From Bacillota bacterium (GTDB lineage Bacteria > Bacillota > Sulfobacillia > RBS10-35 > JAJYVM01): DNA of 9,839 nt. The stretch spans positions 1 to 9,839 of the forward strand of contig JAJYVM010000117.1 in the NCBI GenBank assembly GCA_021792015.1, in the 5' to 3' direction. The notes below the pieces were generated by a model that was not told the origin of the DNA, ran no database searches, and saw only the letters and a list, made by a program, of their open reading frames with translations. The stretch's first letter is position 1. The number at the start of each line of letters is the position of its first letter. Of the stretch, positions 6,976 through 9,839 are shown one piece after another. The position numbers were made by a program, and so were the translations under genes.

Positions 6976-8141
6976 ACATCTCGGAGCGGGCGCAGGCGCT
7001 CTCGCCCTCGCCAACCATCGCCATCGACACGCGCGCCAAGGAGCTGGTGGCGGCGGGGCGCGACATCGTCAACCTCAGCGCCGGCGAGCCCGACTTCGAC
7101 ACGCCCGCGCACGTCCAGGAGGCTGCCGTGGCCGCCATCCGCGGCGGCTTCACGCACTACACGCCCTCCGAGGGCATCCGCGAGCTGCGCGAGGCCATCT
7201 GCCGCAAGCTGAAGCGGGAGAACGGCCTGGAGTACCGGCCCGAGCAGGTGGTCGTGACCGTCGGGGCCAAGCAGGCCCTGCACAACGCGCTGCTGGTGCT
7301 CTGCAACCCCGGCGACGAGGTGCTGGTCCCCTCCCCCTTCTGGGTCTCGTACACCGAGCAGATCCGCCTGGCCGGCGGGGTGCCGGTCACGGTGCCGACC
7401 GACCCCGCGGAGGGCTTTGCCTGCCACGCCGCCGACCTGGAGGCGCGCTGCACCCCGGCGACTCGCGGGCTGATGCTCAACAGCCCGAACAACCCGACCG
7501 GCGCCGTCTACGGCCTGGCCGACCTGCGCGAGATCGCCGAGCTGGCCCGGCGCCGCAACCTCTGGGTCATCAGCGACGAGATCTACGAGGCGATGGTGTA
7601 CGACGGGGCGGAGCACCACAGCATCGCCGGCCTGTGCCCGGAGCGGACGGTGGTGGTGAACGGCCTGAGCAAGGCCTACGCCATGACCGGCTGGCGCGTG
7701 GGCTACGCCGCGGGCGATCCCGCCGTGATCCGCGCCATGGTCGCCCTGCAGAGCCAGACCACCTCCAACATCTCTTCCGTCTCGCAGAAGGCGGCGGTCG
7801 CGGCCCTGGACGGCCCCCACGCCCCCGTGCAGGCGATGGTGGAGGAGTTCGCGGCGCGCCGCGGCTACGTGCTGGAGCGGCTGTCCACGATGCCGAATAT
7901 CGTGTGCCCGGCGCCGCAGGGAGCGTTCTACGTCTTCCCCGACGTCTCCGCGATCCTCGGCGGGCGGGCCGCGGCCGACGCCGCCCAGCTGGCGGGCCGC
8001 GTGCTGGACGAGGCCGGGCTGGCCATCGTGCCCGGTACGGCGTTCGGCGTGCGGGGCCACCTGCGCATCTCGTACGCCGCCTCGCGGGCGACCCTGACCG
8101 AGGGCATGAACCGGCTCGAGGGCTTTCTGAAGAAGGTGTAG
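6972..8141 (+). CDS. Class I PLP-dependent aminotransferase (aspartate aminotransferase type)
   Basis: This is a fold-type I aminotransferase that moves an amino group between an amino acid (probably aspartate) and a 2-oxo acid, in the cytoplasm. The product is 389 residues, normal for the AspC/AspB Ib subgroup. Seen in order: [12 protein letters not shown] (34-45), [14 protein letters not shown] (63-76), [10 protein letters not shown] with Asn174, SDEIYE with Asp202 (binds the PLP pyridine nitrogen) and Tyr205, [15 protein letters not shown] with Lys234 (Schiff base) and Arg242, and HLRISYA with Arg365 (substrate carboxylate). All catalytic residues are present. The GTG start overlaps the fabZ stop (GTGA), so the two are co-translated. 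Substrate choice (aspartate, prephenate or another) cannot be read by eye. A GC hairpin follows at once. Confidence 0.93.
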   Translation: MNISERAQALSPSPTIAIDTRAKELVAAGRDIVNLSAGEPDFDTPAHVQEAAVAAIRGGFTHYTPSEGIRELREAICRKLKRENGLEYRPEQVVVTVGAKQALHNALLVLCNPGDEVLVPSPFWVSYTEQIRLAGGVPVTVPTDPAEGFACHAADLEARCTPATRGLMLNSPNNPTGAVYGLADLREIAELARRRNLWVISDEIYEAMVYDGAEHHSIAGLCPERTVVVNGLSKAYAMTGWRVGYAAGDPAVIRAMVALQSQTTSNISSVSQKAAVAALDGPHAPVQAMVEEFAARRGYVLERLSTMPNIVCPAPQGAFYVFPDVSAILGGRAAADAAQLAGRVLDEAGLAIVPGTAFGVRGHLRISYAASRATLTEGMNRLEGFLKKV

Positions 8142-8144
8142 CGC

Positions 8145-8165
8145 GGCGCGCGCCTCGCGCGCGCC
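8145..8165 (+). terminator. GC-rich hairpin after the aminotransferase gene
   Basis: GGCGCGCGC (8145-8153) pairs perfectly with GCGCGCGCC (8157-8165) across a CTC loop, and one more C-G pair can be added outside. It begins 4 bases after the TAG stop and is followed only by GTT. The position suggests the end of the fabZ-aminotransferase unit, either as a weak intrinsic terminator or as a 3' stabilising stem. Confidence 0.5.
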
Positions 8166-8285
8166 GTTCACCGCCGCTCCTCAGCCAGATCCAGGTATGC
8201 CGGCGAGATTGTCTGGCGGTATGCCTGAACGGGGGTGGGCGGCGGCTCCTGGCAGCGCATCCATCGAGAGCATGGGCGAGCCGCT

Positions 8286-8313
8286 TTGTGGCATGGGTGG
8301 TGCGGCCTGTAAG
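8286..8313 (+). promoter_or_regulatory. Candidate promoter of the CAP-domain gene
   Basis: TTGTGG (8286-8291, 3 of 6) and TGTAAG (8308-8313, 4 of 6) are separated by 16 bases, with a predicted start near 8320. It lies between the upstream hairpin and a perfect ribosome site, AGGAGGTG (8333-8340), so a promoter is expected in this gap. The match itself is moderate. The gap also holds two direct copies of GGTATGCC (8194-8201 and 8218-8225) of unknown meaning. Confidence 0.4.
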
Positions 8314-8345
8314 CTGCACCTAGTCCTACCACAGGAGGTGCTTCC

Positions 8346-9215
8346 ATGCATCGCACCCGTCGACTGCTGCTGCCCGCGCTTCTGGCCGCCGCCGTGATGA
8401 TCGTGCCAAGCGCCAGCGCCTTCGCGGCGTGGCAGGTCGTGACGCCGTCAGGTGGCGGGACCTCATGGTACCAATATCCGGCGGGCGCCGGCAGCGGAGG
8501 GGCGAGCGGCACCGGCGCGAGCGCGGCCGGGAGCGGCACCACCAGCACCACGACGGGAACCACCAGCACCACGACCGGCACCACCAAGTGCATCAGCATC
8601 GGCGATGGCTGGTACCAGCAGCCCTGCCCGGCGACCACCGGTACGGGCAGCGGCACGACGGGCGGCAGCGGCGCATCCACCAGCACTGGTGGCGGCGCCA
8701 GCACGAACGGCGCCAGCGGTTCGTCGACCGGCTCCGGCGGCACCACCACTTCGACGGGTTCCGGCACCTCGACCGGCTCCGGCAGCACGGGCACGAGCAG
8801 CGGCACCACGACGGGCGGCGTCACCCTCACCGCCGCCGAGCAGCAGCTCTACACCACGGTCAACCAGCTCCGCGCCAGCCACGGCCTGGCGCCCCTCGCC
8901 CTGAACGCCACCCTGGTCAAGCTCGCGCGTCAGAAGAGCCAGGACATGATCACGAACAACTACTTCAGCCACACCTCGCCCGACCTCGGCACACCCCTGC
9001 AGATGCAGCAGAACGCCGGTCTCAACTGCCAGGTCATGGGCGGCGAGAACATCGCGGCCGCGGCGACCATCAGCCTCGCGATCTTCTATTTCGAGACCAG
9101 CCCGCCCCACATGGCGAACATCCTCTACCCGACCTACACGGTCACGGGCATCGGTGTCGTGCAGGACGGCAACTACGGCGTGTACGTGACGGAGGAGTTC
9201 GCGGGCGGCTGCTGA
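8346..9215 (+). CDS. Secreted CAP/SCP-domain protein (YkwD-like) with Ser/Thr/Gly linker
   Basis: This 289-residue exported protein has three parts. A Sec signal peptide (RTRR, then a hydrophobic core to about 20) has a likely cleavage after SASAFA at 27. A low-complexity Gly/Ser/Thr linker spans about 35-158. A C-terminal CAP domain, about 160-289, carries AEQQLYTTVNQLRASHGLAPL, the cavity His in YFSHTSPDLGTP (H209), Glu in GGENIA (E234) and His in SPPHMANILYPTYTVTGIG (H255). The Trp usually preceding the SP-H motif is replaced (FYFETSPPH), and the second cavity Glu is not obvious. Two aromatic motifs, SWYQYP (40-45) and GWYQQPCP (88-95), flank the first linker block. Cysteines are C82, C94, C228 and the last residue C289, so two disulfides are possible. 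The start is fixed by AGGAGGTG, 5 bases upstream. Its function is unknown; some bacterial members act at the wall or in sporulation. Confidence 0.9.
   Translation: MHRTRRLLLPALLAAAVMIVPSASAFAAWQVVTPSGGGTSWYQYPAGAGSGGASGTGASAAGSGTTSTTTGTTSTTTGTTKCISIGDGWYQQPCPATTGTGSGTTGGSGASTSTGGGASTNGASGSSTGSGGTTTSTGSGTSTGSGSTGTSSGTTTGGVTLTAAEQQLYTTVNQLRASHGLAPLALNATLVKLARQKSQDMITNNYFSHTSPDLGTPLQMQQNAGLNCQVMGGENIAAAATISLAIFYFETSPPHMANILYPTYTVTGIGVVQDGNYGVYVTEEFAGGC
8535..8585 (+). repeat. 21-bp coding tandem repeat in the linker (GTTSTTT units)
   Basis: The unit GGCACCACCAGCACCACGACG occurs as two nearly identical copies (8535-8555, 8556-8576), and a third starts and breaks off at 8585. They encode residues 64-80 as GTTSTTT, GTTSTTT, GTT. 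The unit is a multiple of three, so copy number can change without a frameshift, giving a linker of variable length. The rest of the linker uses looser Gly/Ser/Thr codon runs. Confidence 0.8.
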
Positions 9216-9224
9216 CGGGCGCGC

Positions 9225-9256
9225 GCGGAGGCCGCCGCCCGGGCGGCGGCCTCCGC
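9225..9256. terminator. Perfect 32-bp palindrome after the CAP gene
   Basis: The sequence is its own reverse complement across all 32 bases (centre between 9240 and 9241), with outer arms GCGGAGGCCGCC and GGCGGCCTCCGC. It starts 9 bases after the CAP stop. As RNA it forms a very stable hairpin, but TGGGTCG rather than a T-run follows. It most likely ends or buffers CAP transcription ahead of the metK promoter, which begins only 9 bases later. Confidence 0.6.
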
Positions 9257-9265
9257 TGGGTCGCG

Positions 9266-9295
9266 TTGACATGCTTGCGCCGCCTCTGATACGCT
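9266..9295 (+). promoter_or_regulatory. Promoter of the SAM riboswitch-metK unit
   Basis: A perfect TTGACA (9266-9271) is followed after 18 bases by TACGCT (9290-9295), which keeps the key first TA and last T of the -10 box. The predicted start is near 9302, about 13 bases before the riboswitch P1 helix, as expected for an S-box leader. Confidence 0.7.
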
Positions 9296-9314
9296 CGGGC
9301 CGGCTGCGAAAGAA

Positions 9315-9436
9315 CTTCATCATCAAGAGCGGGTGTCGCCGGCCTCGGCCCGATGACACCCCGGCAACCGGGGCGGCCAAGAGCGCAGTGGTGCCAAGCC
9401 CAGCGGATGGGGCTGCCCCCCGTCTGGAGGATGAGG
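9315..9436 (+). ncRNA. SAM-I (S-box) riboswitch aptamer
   Basis: The leader folds as the class I SAM riboswitch. P1 is CTTCATC (9315-9321) with GATGAGG (9430-9436), 7 pairs with one G-U. The conserved ATCAAGAGCGG follows P1. P2 is GGGTGTC (9331-9337) with GACACCC (9355-9361), with GATGA at its kink-turn side. The core CCGGCAACC (9361-9369) and GGTGCCAAGCCC (9390-9401) match the signature GGCAACC...GGTGCCAA. P4 can form between AGCCC (9397-9401) and GGGGCT (9409-9414). Binding of S-adenosylmethionine stabilises P1 and favours the downstream terminator, shutting off metK when SAM is plentiful. Confidence 0.95.
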
Positions 9437-9447
9437 CCGAGCCTGGC

Positions 9448-9471
9448 GACCCCCTCCGGCTGGAGGGGGTC
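9448..9471 (+). terminator. Riboswitch expression-platform terminator
   Basis: GACCCCCTCC (9448-9457) and GGAGGGGGTC (9462-9471) form a perfect 10-bp stem with loop GGCT, followed by ATTTCGTGT. An alternative antiterminator is visible: CTGGAGG (9424-9430) can pair with CCTCCGG (9453-9459), seven pairs with one G-U. It would use the left arm of the terminator and the first base of the P1 3' strand. The T-run is poor, so Rho-independent release may be weak. The stem could also act partly through its closeness to the ribosome site. Confidence 0.8.
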
Positions 9472-9511
9472 ATTTCGTGTCGAGCCTGGCGGAAGCGGAG
9501 GCGAGAGCGAG

Positions 9512-9839
9512 TTGGCGCAGCGGCGGTTTGTGACTTCGGAGTCCGTGACGGAGGGCCACCCGGACAAACTGGCCGATCAGATCTCCGACGCGATCCTGGA
9601 CGCGATCCTGGCCCAGGATCCGACCGCGCGCGTGGCGGCCGAGACCACGGTGGCCACCGGCCTCGTCCTGGTCGTCGGCCAGATCTCGACCCGCACGTAC
9701 GTCGACATCCCCGCCATCGTGCGCCAGACGGTGCGCGATGTCGGGTACACGCGCGCCAAGTTCGGGTTTGACGCTGACACGTGCGCCGTGCTCACGGCCC
9801 TGGACGAGCAGTCGCCCGACATCGCCCAGGGCGTCGACC
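9512..9839 (+). CDS. metK: S-adenosylmethionine synthetase, 5' part (runs off the window)
   Basis: It makes S-adenosylmethionine from methionine and ATP. The visible 109 residues match the N-terminal domain: [20 protein letters not shown] with the conserved GHPDK ATP/methionine-binding motif, then [29 protein letters not shown], and [18 protein letters not shown] followed by [10 protein letters not shown]. No stop or frameshift occurs before the window edge; full-length enzymes are about 390-400 residues. The TTG at 9512 is chosen because it gives the family-typical [11 protein letters not shown] start and GGAGG (9497-9501) lies 10 bases upstream; GTG 9530 would lose the first strand. The gene sits directly behind a SAM-I riboswitch and terminator, so it is feedback-controlled by its own product. 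Confidence 0.96.
   Translation, partial: MAQRRFVTSESVTEGHPDKLADQISDAILDAILAQDPTARVAAETTVATGLVLVVGQISTRTYVDIPAIVRQTVRDVGYTRAKFGFDADTCAVLTALDEQSPDIAQGVD

Overview
The window is a stretch of very GC-rich bacterial chromosome that looks like a high-GC, flagellated, rod-shaped member of the Bacillota (the Symbiobacterium/Thermaerobacter/Limnochordia kind). This is an inference from three things: the gene order mbl - flagellar rod/hook gene - flagellar rod/hook gene - fabZ, which matches the mbl-flhO-flhP-fabZ(ywpB) order of Bacillus; a SAM-I (S-box) riboswitch in front of metK; and purine-rich Shine-Dalgarno sites with frequent TTG and GTG starts. No database search was possible, so the taxon stays tentative.

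Layout. Positions 1-377 hold no convincing gene, but carry a 19-bp triple tandem repeat and a promoter-like AT-rich island with a sigma-D-type GCCGATAT box. Next come an MreB/Mbl actin homologue (378-1394) and two FlgF/FlgG-family rod/hook proteins (1558-2349 and 2346-3146) joined by an ATGA overlap. A possible small, perhaps frameshifted reading frame follows (3172-3375, continuing in another frame to 3420), then two hairpins.

The expected next gene, fabZ, is displaced by about 3 kb of accessory DNA (about 3596-6429). This holds: a TetR regulator divergent from a luciferase-like (LLM) oxidoreductase, with a promoter embedded in a palindromic operator; a permuted papain-fold (YiiX/NlpC-P60-like) protein whose expected catalytic Cys is Ser; and the remains of a second divergent regulator/enzyme pair. 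In that second pair, a TetR C-terminal half and a class I methyltransferase C-terminal part abut at about 6187-6190, as if a single deletion removed both 5' ends.

The core line resumes with fabZ (6475-6975), translationally coupled (GTGA) to a class I aspartate-type aminotransferase (6972-8141) and closed by a GC hairpin. A secreted CAP/SCP-domain (YkwD-like) protein with a Ser/Thr/Gly linker has its own promoter and an excellent RBS (8346-9215), and is followed by a perfect 32-bp palindrome. The window ends with a promoter, a SAM-I riboswitch with an intrinsic terminator, and the 5' part of metK (from TTG 9512, running off the window).

How the parts fit together. The core genes serve cell shape, the flagellar rod/hook, fatty-acid elongation and amino-acid/SAM metabolism. 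The accessory stretch looks like sensor-regulated redox or detoxification genes that have been gained and are partly decaying. I see no complete new defence or mobile system. The most informative oddities are the deleted divergent pair, the Cys-to-Ser papain-fold protein and the operator-embedded promoter.
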